Shown: positions 31,506-39,758 of the stretch, in pieces | Layout of the letters: the number at the start of each line of letters is the position of its first letter | Numbering within the stretch: position 1 is the first letter of the stretch | Assembly (NCBI RefSeq): GCF_004339565.1 | Contig: NZ_SMFZ01000002.1 | Span: 2,976,001-3,040,000, forward strand | DNA from: Pseudonocardia endophytica | GTDB lineage: Bacteria; Actinomycetota; Actinomycetes; Mycobacteriales; Pseudonocardiaceae | Reading direction: 5' to 3' | Length of the DNA: 64,000 nt | Notes under the pieces: model-generated | What the model was told of the DNA's origin: nothing | The model's database searches: none | The model's input: only the letters and a program-made list of their open reading frames with translations | Made by a program: the position numbers and the translations under genes

Positions 31506-33989
31506 GTGACAGGCACGACGGTCTCGGGGGACCCGCAGCAGCAGCACCGTTCCATCCGCACCCGCATCGCCGACGAGCTCGGCGCGCGGGCCGACCAGGT
31601 CCAGGCCGCGGTCGACCTGCTCGACGAGGGCGCGACCGTCCCGTTCGTCGCGCGCTACCGCAAGGAGGCGACCGGCGGGCTCGACGACGCGCAGCTCCGC
31701 ACGCTCGAGGAGCGCCTGCGGTACCTCCGTGAGCTGGAGGAGCGCCGCGCGACGGTCCTGGAGTCGATCCGCGAGCAGGGCAAGCTCGACGAGGAGCTGG
31801 AGGCCCGGATCTGGGCCGCCGAGTCGAAGGCCCGGCTCGAGGACATCTACCTGCCGTACAAGCCGAAGCGCCGCACGAAGGCGATGATCGCCCGGGAGCA
31901 GGGGCTCGAGCCGCTGGCCGACCTGCTGCTCGGTGACCCCACGCAGGACCCGGTGTCGTCGGCGCAGGACTACGTGAGCGACGACGTCGCCGACACCGGG
32001 GCGGCGCTCGAGGGCGCCAGGTCGATCCTGGTCGAGCGGATGGGTGAGAACGCGGACCTGGTCGGCGGCCTGCGCGAGCGGATGTGGACCAACGGCCGGC
32101 TGGTCACGACGGTCCGGGAGGGCAAGGAGAACGACCAGGCCGCGTCGAAGTTCTCCGACTACTTCGCGTTCTCCGAGAAGTTCACGACGCTGCCCAGCCA
32201 CCGGATCCTCGCCGTGTTCCGCGGCGAGACCGAGGAGGCGCTGGACGTCACGCTCGACCCGGCCGACGAGGACACGCCCACCGCCTACGAGCGCGCGATC
32301 GCGGCCGAGTACGGCATCGCCGACTCCGGGCGCGCGGCCGACGCGTGGCTGCTCGGCGTCGTGCGGTGGGCCTGGCGCACCCGGATGGCGACGGCGCTGG
32401 GCATCGACATCCGCGTCCGGCTGCGGGCCGCAGCGGAGGAGGGCGCGATCGGGGTGTTCGCGGCGAACCTGCGCGACCTGCTGCTGGCCGCGCCCGCCGG
32501 AACCCGCGCCACGATCGGGCTGGACCCCGGCCTGCGCACCGGCGTGAAGGTGGCCGTCGTCGACGCGACCGGCAAGGTCGTCGACACCGCGGTGATCTAT
32601 CCGCACGAGCCGCGCAACGACAAGGCGGGCGCGCAGAAGACGCTGGCCGACCTGGCGTCGAAGCACGACGCGGAGCTGATCGCGATCGGCAACGGCACGG
32701 CGTCCCGGGAGACCGACGCGCTGGCCGGCGACCTGATCAAGAACAACCCCGGGTTGAAGCTGACCAAGGTCATGGTGTCCGAGGCGGGCGCGTCGGTGTA
32801 CTCGGCGTCGGCGTACGCGTCGGCCGAGCTGCCGGACATGGACGTGTCGCTGCGCGGCGCGGTGTCCATCGCGCGACGGCTGCAGGACCCGCTGGCCGAG
32901 CTCGTCAAGATCGACCCGAAGTCCATCGGTGTCGGCCAGTACCAGCACGACCTGCCGGAGTCGGCGCTGAACCGGTCGCTGGACTCGGTCGTCGAGGACT
33001 GCGTGAACGCGGTCGGGGTGGACCTTAACTCGGCGTCCGCCCCGTTGCTGCGACGGGTGTCCGGGATCAGCGAGTCGCTGGCCGGCGCGATCGTCGCGCA
33101 CCGGGACGCCAACGGCCCGTTCCGCACCCGCACGGCGCTCTCGGACGTGCCGCGGCTGGGCCCCAAGGCGTTCGAGCAGTGCGCGGGCTTCCTGCGCATC
33201 CGCGGTGGCGACGAGCCGCTCGACTCCTCCGGCGTGCACCCGGAGTCCTATCCGGTCGTCCGGAAGATGGTGGAGCGCACGAAGGTCGACGTCGACGCGC
33301 TGCTCGGGAACACGGCCGCGCTGCACCAGATCAAGCCGAAGGACTTCGTCGACGACACCGTCGGGCTCCCGACCGTCACCGACATCCTGGCCGAGCTGGA
33401 GAAGCCGGGTCGTGACCCGCGTCCGGCGTTCCGCACCGCCACGTTCGCCGAGGGCGTGCACAAGATCGCCGACCTGCGGGTGGGCATGCTGCTCGAGGGT
33501 GTCGTGACGAACGTGGCCGCGTTCGGTGCGTTCGTCGACGTCGGGGTGCACCAGGACGGGCTCGTGCACGTCTCGGCGATGAGCAAGGACTTCGTGTCCG
33601 ACCCGCGCGACGTCGCGAAGTCCGGCGACGTGGTGAAGGTCAAGGTGCTCGACGTCGACGAGGCCCGCAAGCGCATCTCGCTCACCCTGCGTCTGGACGA
33701 CGAGCCGGGCGCCGGTGGGAAGCCGAAGGGTGACGGCGGCCAGGGCGGCCGTGGTGAGGGCGGCCGCGGGAAGCCGGGCGGCGGACCTCGCGGCGACCGT
33801 GGCGGGCGCGACGGCGGGAGGGGCGGCCCTGGTGGAAAGGGCAAGGGCGGTACCGGCGGCAAGGGCGGGGGTCGCGACGGTGGCGCCCCGCGCGGCGGCG
33901 ACCGTGGCAGCCGGGACAACCGCAAGCCGGGCCCGATGAACGACGCCATGGCCGAGGCCCTGCGCAAGGCCGGGTTCGGAAAGGACTGA
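31506..33989 (+). CDS. tex: Tex-family RNA-binding transcription accessory protein with Gly/Arg/Lys-rich tail
   Basis: An 827-aa protein. It has the Tex N-terminal HTH region (VPFVARYRKEATGGLDDAQL), the ARLEDIYLPYKPKRRTKAMI motif, a YqgF-like RNase H fold (TIGLDPGLRTGVKVAVVDAT), helix-hairpin-helix segments (SLAGAIVAHRDANGPFRTRT), and an S1 domain (LRVGMLLEGVVTNVAAFGAF, VDVGVHQDGLVHVSAMS) near residues 655-725. The last 90 residues are a low-complexity tail with many GRGG, GGK and RGG units before the conserved end MAEALRKAGFGKD. E. coli Tex, about 773 aa, has no such long tail. Tex acts with RNA polymerase and ribosomes. The GTG at 31506 is chosen; the frame is open to 31356. Confidence 0.92.
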   Translation: MTGTTVSGDPQQQHRSIRTRIADELGARADQVQAAVDLLDEGATVPFVARYRKEATGGLDDAQLRTLEERLRYLRELEERRATVLESIREQGKLDEELEARIWAAESKARLEDIYLPYKPKRRTKAMIAREQGLEPLADLLLGDPTQDPVSSAQDYVSDDVADTGAALEGARSILVERMGENADLVGGLRERMWTNGRLVTTVREGKENDQAASKFSDYFAFSEKFTTLPSHRILAVFRGETEEALDVTLDPADEDTPTAYERAIAAEYGIADSGRAADAWLLGVVRWAWRTRMATALGIDIRVRLRAAAEEGAIGVFAANLRDLLLAAPAGTRATIGLDPGLRTGVKVAVVDATGKVVDTAVIYPHEPRNDKAGAQKTLADLASKHDAELIAIGNGTASRETDALAGDLIKNNPGLKLTKVMVSEAGASVYSASAYASAELPDMDVSLRGAVSIARRLQDPLAELVKIDPKSIGVGQYQHDLPESALNRSLDSVVEDCVNAVGVDLNSASAPLLRRVSGISESLAGAIVAHRDANGPFRTRTALSDVPRLGPKAFEQCAGFLRIRGGDEPLDSSGVHPESYPVVRKMVERTKVDVDALLGNTAALHQIKPKDFVDDTVGLPTVTDILAELEKPGRDPRPAFRTATFAEGVHKIADLRVGMLLEGVVTNVAAFGAFVDVGVHQDGLVHVSAMSKDFVSDPRDVAKSGDVVKVKVLDVDEARKRISLTLRLDDEPGAGGKPKGDGGQGGRGEGGRGKPGGGPRGDRGGRDGGRGGPGGKGKGGTGGKGGGRDGGAPRGGDRGSRDNRKPGPMNDAMAEALRKAGFGKD

Positions 33990-34011
33990 GCGGCGGGGGC
34001 GGCGCCGACCG

Positions 34012-34074
34012 TGATCGACGGTCGGGTCCGGATGAAGGCGGGTTCCTGCCTCGATCCGGACCAATCTGCGATCG
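34012..34074. repeat. 63 bp GATC-ended element, copy 7
   Basis: Starts TGATCGACGGTCGGGTCCGG; inner TCCGGATGAAGGCGGG pairs imperfectly with CCTGCCTCGATCCGGA; the right end is CGATCG in place of CGATCA. Closest to 26746 and 26852. Confidence 0.6.
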
Positions 34075-34106
34075 AGAAGGGGTAGCCGGCCCCGCCGCCT
34101 ACGGCA

Positions 34107-34168
34107 TGATCGGCGGAAGTGGCCGAACTGCGCCACTGGTGGCGTGTTCTGACCATTTCCGCTGATCA
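34107..34168. repeat. 62 bp GATC-ended imperfect palindrome, copy 8
   Basis: Starts TGATCGGCGGAAGTGGCCGA, centre GCGCCACTGGTGGCG (a near-perfect hairpin), ends GCTGATCA. Member of the 62 bp subfamily; nearly identical to the copy at 34195. Confidence 0.8.
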
Positions 34169-34194
34169 TGGGGTGCCGTGCTCGCCGGCTCCGG

Positions 34195-34256
34195 TGATCG
34201 GCGGGACCGGCCGAACTGCGCCACCGGTGGCGCGTCCTGACCACTTCCGCCGATCA
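34195..34256. repeat. 62 bp GATC-ended imperfect palindrome, copy 9
   Basis: Starts TGATCGGCGGGACCGGCCGA, centre GCGCCACCGGTGGCGC, ends CCGATCA. With copies 7 and 8 it occupies almost the whole 287 bp between Tex and the phosphatase gene. Confidence 0.8.
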
Positions 34257-34276
34257 TCGGCGGCACGGGTAGTCGG

Positions 34277-35038
34277 TCAGGCGATGGCGGCGTCGGGGAC
34301 GAGGAGGCGCTCGGCCAGGCGGCGGAGGTCGTCCGGGTCGGTGCCGGCGGCCCGGAGGAAGCCGTGCACGCCGCCGTCGTGGGCCTCGATGTCGTCCAGC
34401 ACCGCTTCCAGTGCGGCCGCCTCGACGCCGAACAGCGAGTCGTGGTCCGGGTCCGGGACACCGGAGGCACGCAGGCGGGCCCACAGCGCGTCGAGGACGT
34501 CGTTCGTGCGCAGGTAGTCGGCGACGATCCGGTCCCGCGGCACGTCCAGGGCGGCGAGCACGGTCCCGATCACCAGGCCGGTGCGGTCCTTGCCGGCGGC
34601 GCAGTGCACGAGCAGCGGCCCGGGCTCGCGGGCGAGCAGGCCGACGATCCGGGCGATCTCGGGTCCGGCCTCGGCGGCAAGGCGGCGGTAGGCCCAGGTC
34701 AGGTCGCGGTCCGAGGCGGCCACGTCGGCGACGCGGTCGGGAGCGAGCGAGTCGCCGAGCGCGACCCGGTGCACGCGGGCGACGTCGGCCAGCGGGTGCC
34801 GCCGTCCGCGCGTCTCGGACTCGGAACGGAGGTCGACGACGGCGGACGGGGGCCAGGTCGCCGTCGGCTCGAGGCCCAGCCGGTGGGCGGAGCGGGGGTC
34901 GCCGGGCTGCGGGGCGTCGCCGCGGTACAGGACGCCGTCGCGCAGGACGAAACCGTCGGCGGTGCGGATGCCGCCGACGTCGCGGAGGTTCGCGGGAAGG
35001 GTGGGGCGTGCGGGGGAGGAGACGGCCACGGTTCCCAC
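34277..35038 (-). CDS. Protein tyrosine phosphatase, PtpB-like
   Basis: A 253-aa phosphatase. The signature loop LLVHCAAGKDRTGLVIG carries the Cys-x5-Arg P-loop with Lys in position 4, as in mycobacterial PtpB-type and related dual/triple-specificity phosphatases. The N-terminal ANLRDVGGIRTADGFVLRDG and YRGDAPQPGD are the family opening (NFRD.GG.....G..YR). It hydrolyses phosphotyrosine and perhaps phosphoinositides; secretion is not indicated because no signal peptide is seen. The start could be GTG 35038 or GTG 35029. Convergent with tex across the repeat cluster, divergent from the helicase gene. Confidence 0.85.
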   Translation of the reverse strand: MGTVAVSSPARPTLPANLRDVGGIRTADGFVLRDGVLYRGDAPQPGDPRSAHRLGLEPTATWPPSAVVDLRSESETRGRRHPLADVARVHRVALGDSLAPDRVADVAASDRDLTWAYRRLAAEAGPEIARIVGLLAREPGPLLVHCAAGKDRTGLVIGTVLAALDVPRDRIVADYLRTNDVLDALWARLRASGVPDPDHDSLFGVEAAALEAVLDDIEAHDGGVHGFLRAAGTDPDDLRRLAERLLVPDAAIA

Positions 35039-35170
35039 GATCGTCGGGCCGTCGACGTCGTGGGGACGCTCGTGACGTCCGGCACCGCGTGGGTTCGATC
35101 ACGCGGCGTGGTGCAGGTCGCGTGCCCCGGGCGTCACATGATCGCGCGGGGCATGGAAGAATGGTGGTCA

Positions 35171-35197
35171 TCGGCTGTCAGCGATGACGTCAGCCGA
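35171..35197 (+). promoter_or_regulatory. Hairpin in the presumed 5' leader of the helicase gene
   Basis: TCGGCTG (35171-35177) pairs with CAGCCGA (35191-35197), with GTCA/TGAC able to pair inside the loop. It lies 74 bp before the ATG. DEAD-box helicases are often controlled through structured leaders, so a regulatory role is possible; nothing more is visible. Confidence 0.3.
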
Positions 35198-35270
35198 GAG
35201 CCCTCAAGGGTCCAGTTCGTAGGGCACGGTACGCGGTGCCGGCGCGGGCCTCCGGGGCTAGGAGCGGGCG

Positions 35271-37160
35271 ATGCCTCCGGAACCCCGGAACGCACGTCCT
35301 GCCGTGACCGAGGACCAAGTGAGCATTCTGCTGGAACAGCACGACGACTTCTCCACCGATCTCCCCACCGACGAGCTCCCCGCCGTCGAAGCGGACGTGA
35401 CCGACGCCGACGACAACGGCGATGACACCGACAACGACAGCGCCGACGAGGCCGGGCCGGCGTTCTCCGACCTGGGACTGGCTCCGCAGCTGCTGACCGA
35501 GCTCGACGAGCTCGGCTACGAGACGCCCAGCCCGATCCAGGCGCAGGCCATCCGCCCGTTGATCGACGGCCGTGACCTGCTCGGCCAGGCCGCGACCGGC
35601 ACCGGCAAGACGGCCGCGTTCGCGCTGCCGATGCTGCAGCGCCTGGCCGACGGCCGGGCCGGGCGTGACCGCGGCCCCAAGCCGTTCGGCCTGGTGCTGG
35701 CCCCCACCCGCGAGCTGGCCATGCAGGTCGGCGAGGCGGTCGCCCGCTACGGCCGCGGGCTCGGCGCGCAGGTCGTCACCGTCTACGGCGGTGCCCCGAT
35801 CGGCCCGCAGCTGGGCGCGCTGCGCCGCGGCGTCGACGTCGTCGTCGCCACCCCGGGCCGCGCGATCGACCTGATCGAGCGCAGGGCGCTGAACCTGGAC
35901 TCCGTCGAGGTCGCCGTGCTCGACGAGGCCGACGAGATGCTCGACATGGGCTTCGTCGAGGACATCGAGCAGATCCTGTCCTCGACCCCGCCCACCCGCC
36001 AGACGGTCCTGTTCTCGGCCACGATGCCGTCGCGGATCGTGTCGCTGGCGAGCAAGCACCTGAACGACCCGGTGGACATCCGGATCGCCCGCGAGGCGAC
36101 GCCGGAGGGCGAGGCCCCGAAGGTCCGCCAGACCGCGTACCACGTCCCGCGCAGCCACGTCACGACGGCGCTGGGCCGGGTGCTCGAGATGGAGCGCCCG
36201 ACGGCGGCGATCGTGTTCTGCCGCACCCGCGCCGACGTCGACGCCGTCACCGAGACGCTGACCGGCCGCGGCCTGCGGGCCGAGGCGCTGCACGGCGGCA
36301 TGGACCAGGAGCACCGCACGCGCGTCGTGGACCGGTTGAAGTCCGGCCGGACCGACCTGCTGGTCGCGACGGACGTCGCCGCCCGCGGCCTGGACATCGA
36401 CACGCTGACCCACGTCGTGAACCACGACGTGCCGTCCTCGCCGGAGTCCTATGTGCACCGGATCGGCCGCGTCGGTCGGGCCGGGCGCGAGGGCGTCGCG
36501 ATCACGCTGGTGACGCCCGGATCGGTGCGCCACCTGCGCGGTATCGAGCGGCTCATCGGCGCGTCGGTGCCGACCGCGCCGGTCCCGTCGGTGGCCGACC
36601 TGAAGGCGGCCCGCCTGGAGCGCACGGCCCGCGCCGTGCGCGAGCAGATCGCGTCCGACGAGGGCGGGGTCGACGACGGCGTGCACGAGCTGGTCGTCGA
36701 GCTGGCCGGTGAGCACGACCTCGCCACGATCGCGGCCGCCGCGGTCCGGATGGCGCGCTCCGGCACGTCGGCGCCGGACGACGAGGTCGAGATCCCCGAG
36801 GTACGCAGCCGCGGCGGGAGCAGCCGGGACCGCGAGCCCGGGCGTGGCCCGCGTCGCGAGCCCGGCAGCCGCGGCCAGGGTGCCCGGCCGCCCAAGGCCG
36901 GCACCACCCGTCTGTTCGTGTCCGCCGGTCGCGCGTCCGGTGTGCGCCCGCAGGACATCGTGGGTGCGCTGGCGAACGAGTCGCGTCTGTCCGGACGCGA
37001 CATCGGCGCGATCCAGATCCACGAGCGGCACGCGCTCGTCGACATCCCGGAGCACGCCGCGGACGACGTCCTGAAGACGCTCCGCGGTGGCACGACGCTC
37101 AAGGGCCGCAAGGCGAACGTGCGCCGTGACCGGGACGCCGCGGGTACCGCCCGCCGCTGA
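35271..37160 (+). CDS. DEAD-box RNA helicase (DeaD/CsdA type) with DbpA-like RNA-binding domain
   Basis: A 629-aa ATP-dependent RNA helicase. An acidic N-terminal extension (about 60 residues, ADVTDADDNGDDTDNDSADE) precedes the Q motif (FSDLGLAPQLLTELDELGYE), motif I ATGTGKT, Ia PTRELAMQV, II DEADEMLDMGF, III SAT, and VI HRIGRVGRAGREG. After the core come an Arg/Gly linker (RSRGGSSRDREPGRGPRREP) and a DbpA-type RNA-recognition domain (TRLFVSAGRASGVRPQDIVG to GRKANVRRD). It remodels structured RNA in ribosome assembly or at low temperature. The start ATG has AGGAG 7 bases upstream. A 230 bp leader with a hairpin precedes it, and a 20 bp-stem terminator follows. Confidence 0.93.
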   Translation: MPPEPRNARPAVTEDQVSILLEQHDDFSTDLPTDELPAVEADVTDADDNGDDTDNDSADEAGPAFSDLGLAPQLLTELDELGYETPSPIQAQAIRPLIDGRDLLGQAATGTGKTAAFALPMLQRLADGRAGRDRGPKPFGLVLAPTRELAMQVGEAVARYGRGLGAQVVTVYGGAPIGPQLGALRRGVDVVVATPGRAIDLIERRALNLDSVEVAVLDEADEMLDMGFVEDIEQILSSTPPTRQTVLFSATMPSRIVSLASKHLNDPVDIRIAREATPEGEAPKVRQTAYHVPRSHVTTALGRVLEMERPTAAIVFCRTRADVDAVTETLTGRGLRAEALHGGMDQEHRTRVVDRLKSGRTDLLVATDVAARGLDIDTLTHVVNHDVPSSPESYVHRIGRVGRAGREGVAITLVTPGSVRHLRGIERLIGASVPTAPVPSVADLKAARLERTARAVREQIASDEGGVDDGVHELVVELAGEHDLATIAAAAVRMARSGTSAPDDEVEIPEVRSRGGSSRDREPGRGPRREPGSRGQGARPPKAGTTRLFVSAGRASGVRPQDIVGALANESRLSGRDIGAIQIHERHALVDIPEHAADDVLKTLRGGTTLKGRKANVRRDRDAAGTARR

Positions 37161-37173
37161 CCCCCGTCCACGA

Positions 37174-37220
37174 ACGAAGGGCACCTTCGAGCAATGTGAT
37201 TGCTCGAAGGTGCCCTTCGT
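37174..37220. terminator. Perfect 20 bp stem terminator between convergent genes
   Basis: ACGAAGGGCACCTTCGAGCA (37174-37193) and TGCTCGAAGGTGCCCTTCGT (37201-37220) pair without mismatch around a 7-base loop ATGTGAT. It lies between the helicase and L,D-transpeptidase stops and should work both ways. A close relative with the same loop occurs at 63062-63116. Confidence 0.85.
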
Positions 37221-37233
37221 TGTGAAAGGGTTG

Positions 37234-37701
37234 CTACCGCACCTCGACCCTGTCGCCGATCTGCAGGGACTCGAACCACGCCTGCGCGTCGGCAGGGGCC
37301 AGCCGCACACAGCCCGCCGACGGGGTGTCGGTCCGGCCCTCGTGGAACGCGATCCCACCCGGCGCGAAGAACACTGCCCACGGCATCGGCGCGTTGTCGA
37401 ACTCCGCGCTCTTGTGGTCCTTGTCCTTGCGCTGCACCGAGAAGTCCCCGCGCGGCGTGTCCGCCCCCGGTCCACCGTGGCTGATCGCCACCGGTCCCCG
37501 CTCGACCTTCCCGTCCTTGATCAGCCAGGCCTTGTTGGCGTCGAGCTCGACGCAGGCACGCGCGGCCGTCGAACAGGGGGTGCCCTCGGCGTTGCCGGGT
37601 CCGGCGACGGCGGTGCCCGCGGCACCGAGGCCGAGCACGAGAGCGGCGGCGACGACGGCGATCAGCCGGGGTCCGCTGAGGAGTCGGGAGCGCTGGGTCA
37701 T
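37234..37701 (-). CDS. Small secreted L,D-transpeptidase
   Basis: A 155-aa YkuD-domain protein. It has a Sec signal peptide (MTQRSRLLSGPRL then IAVVAAALVLGLGAAGTAVA, cleavage after about residue 33) and the catalytic domain only, ending in IAFHEGRTDTPSAGCVRLAP with the nucleophile at about Cys131 and the His at about 120. The typical SHGC is SAGC here, as in a group of short actinobacterial Ldts. It lacks the Ig-like domains of the other L,D-transpeptidase in the window. It would act on peptidoglycan outside the cell. A second pair of Cys (TPCSTAARACVE) may form a disulfide. Confidence 0.88.
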   Translation of the reverse strand: MTQRSRLLSGPRLIAVVAAALVLGLGAAGTAVAGPGNAEGTPCSTAARACVELDANKAWLIKDGKVERGPVAISHGGPGADTPRGDFSVQRKDKDHKSAEFDNAPMPWAVFFAPGGIAFHEGRTDTPSAGCVRLAPADAQAWFESLQIGDRVEVR

Positions 37702-37842
37702 GATCTTTTTCGAGGTCCTCTCGCGGGCAGCCGTTTACTCTCGTAGCGATCAACGACCGCGCAGCGTGACCGGTGCGCTGCTGTTGTGGCGTTCGCCCGT
37801 GCGGGGTAGGCAGGAGTCGCCCACCACCTGCGAGGAGCCTCG

Positions 37843-39534
37843 ATGACGACGACCGACCGCGGCCAGGACCTGAAGCCGCGCAGCCACCAGGTCACCGACG
37901 GGATCGGCGCCACCGCGGCGCGCAGCATGCTCCGTGCCGTCGGCATGCGCGACGACGACTTCCGCAAGCCGCAGATCGGCATCGCCTCGTCCTGGAACGA
38001 GATCACCCCGTGCAACCTGTCGTTGCAGCGGCTCGCGACCTCGGCGAAGGAGGGCGTGCACGCGGCGGGCGGCTACCCCCTGGAGTTCGGCACGATCTCG
38101 GTGTCCGACGCGATCTCCATGGGACACCGCGGGATGCACTACTCGCTGGTCAGCCGCGAGATCATCGCCGACTCGGTGGAGACGGTCGTCGAGGCGGAGC
38201 GCCTGGACGGCACGGTGCTGCTGGCCGGGTGCGACAAGTCGTTGCCGGGCATGTTGATGGCCGCCGCGCGACTGGATCTGGCGAGCGTGTTCGTCTACGG
38301 CGGGACGATCATGCCCGGCCGGGTGGGCGACCGTGAGGTCAACATCTCGGACGCGTTCGAGAGCATCGGCGCCTGCGCGCGCGGCCTGATCACCGAGGAG
38401 GAGCTGGACACGATCGAGCGGGCGATGTGTCCGGGCGAGGGGTCCTGCGGCGGCTTCTACACCGCGAACACGATGGCCGCCGCCGCCGAGGCGCTCGGCA
38501 TGGCACTGCCCGGGTCGGCCAGCCCGCCCGCCGTGGACCGCCGCCGCGACGGCGTGGCCCGCGCGTCCGGGGAGGCGTCGATCGGGATGATCGGCCGCGG
38601 GCTGACCGCGCGGACGATCCTGAGCCGTAACGCGTTCGAGAACGCGATCGCGATCGTGATGGCGTTCGGCGGGTCCACGAACGCCGTGCTGCACCTGCTG
38701 GCGATCGCCCGGGAGGCCGGCGTCGGTCTCACGCTGGACGACTTCAACACCGTCGGCGACCGGATCCCGCACCTCGCCGACGTCAAACCGTTCGGCACGC
38801 ACCTGATGTACGCCGTCGACCAGGTCGGCGGCATCCCGGTCGTGATGAAGGCGCTGCTCGACGCGGACCTGATCCACGGCGACCCGATGACGGTCACCGG
38901 GAAGACCGTCGCGGAGAACCTCGACGAGCTCACCCCGCCCGGGCTGGACGGCACCGTCGTGCACGACCTGAAGAACCCGATCCACCCCACCGGGGGGATC
39001 ACGATCCTGCGGGGCTCGCTCGCCCCGGAGGGCGCCGTGGTCAAGTCCGCCGGGTTCGACGAGGCCACGTTCACCGGGACCGCCCGCGTCTTCGACGGCG
39101 AGCAGGGCGCGCTGGACGCCGTCGACAACGGCGAGATCGGGGCCGGGACGATCATCGTGATCCGCTACGAGGGCCCGCGCGGCGGGCCCGGGATGCGGGA
39201 GATGCTCGCCGTCACCGGCCGGATCAAGGGTGCCGGGCTGGGCAAGGACGTGCTGCTCGTGACGGACGGCCGCTTCTCCGGTGCGACGACCGGCCTGTGC
39301 GTCGGGCACATGGCTCCGGAGGCTGCGGACGGCGGGCCGATCGCGCTCGTCGCCGACGGGGACACGGTCGTTCTGGACATGGCGAACCGGGAGCTGAACC
39401 TGCAGGTCGACGCCACCGAGCTGGAGCGCCGCAGGGCGGCGTGGACCCGTCCCGAGCCGACGAACCGGTACGGCGTGCTCGGCAAGTACGCCAAGCTCGT
39501 CTCCTCGGCGGCCGACGGGGCGGTCTGCGGGTAG
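37843..39534 (+). CDS. ilvD: Dihydroxy-acid dehydratase
   Basis: A 563-aa Fe-S enzyme of branched-chain amino acid and pantothenate synthesis: it dehydrates 2,3-dihydroxy-isovalerate and 2,3-dihydroxy-3-methylvalerate to the 2-keto acids. Cluster and family motifs: SWNEITPCNLSLQRLA, LLAGCDKSLPGMLMAAARLD, CPGEGSCGGFYTANTM, the carbamylated-Lys region and GKDVLLVTDGRFSGATTGLC at the C-terminus. Length is normal. The ATG is preceded by GCGAGGAG. It stands alone rather than with ilvBN/ilvC, which is common in actinobacteria. Confidence 0.96.
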   Translation: MTTTDRGQDLKPRSHQVTDGIGATAARSMLRAVGMRDDDFRKPQIGIASSWNEITPCNLSLQRLATSAKEGVHAAGGYPLEFGTISVSDAISMGHRGMHYSLVSREIIADSVETVVEAERLDGTVLLAGCDKSLPGMLMAAARLDLASVFVYGGTIMPGRVGDREVNISDAFESIGACARGLITEEELDTIERAMCPGEGSCGGFYTANTMAAAAEALGMALPGSASPPAVDRRRDGVARASGEASIGMIGRGLTARTILSRNAFENAIAIVMAFGGSTNAVLHLLAIAREAGVGLTLDDFNTVGDRIPHLADVKPFGTHLMYAVDQVGGIPVVMKALLDADLIHGDPMTVTGKTVAENLDELTPPGLDGTVVHDLKNPIHPTGGITILRGSLAPEGAVVKSAGFDEATFTGTARVFDGEQGALDAVDNGEIGAGTIIVIRYEGPRGGPGMREMLAVTGRIKGAGLGKDVLLVTDGRFSGATTGLCVGHMAPEAADGGPIALVADGDTVVLDMANRELNLQVDATELERRRAAWTRPEPTNRYGVLGKYAKLVSSAADGAVCG

Positions 39535-39758
39535 GCGCGGACGAGTGCCGTGACCGACGTCGGTATGGCAGGATCACCGGCCACGGCGACGACCGCGCCG
39601 GACCTCCAGACCGGGTGCCCACGCCACCCGGCGCCGCGGAGGCGCAGGGGACCTCGAGAGCCTCGGTCGGGCCAGGACCGGCGCAGGAACTGCTGATCCG
39701 GCCGGGGCGGTGCACGGGCGTGGTGTCGTGTCCGCCGACCGGCCGGGGAAGCACGGTC

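Noticed and set aside
31425..34244. Open frame of 939 codons antisense to tex.
   Set aside because: Purely the shadow of the tex coding strand; no family pattern, and it runs through the GATC-ended repeats.
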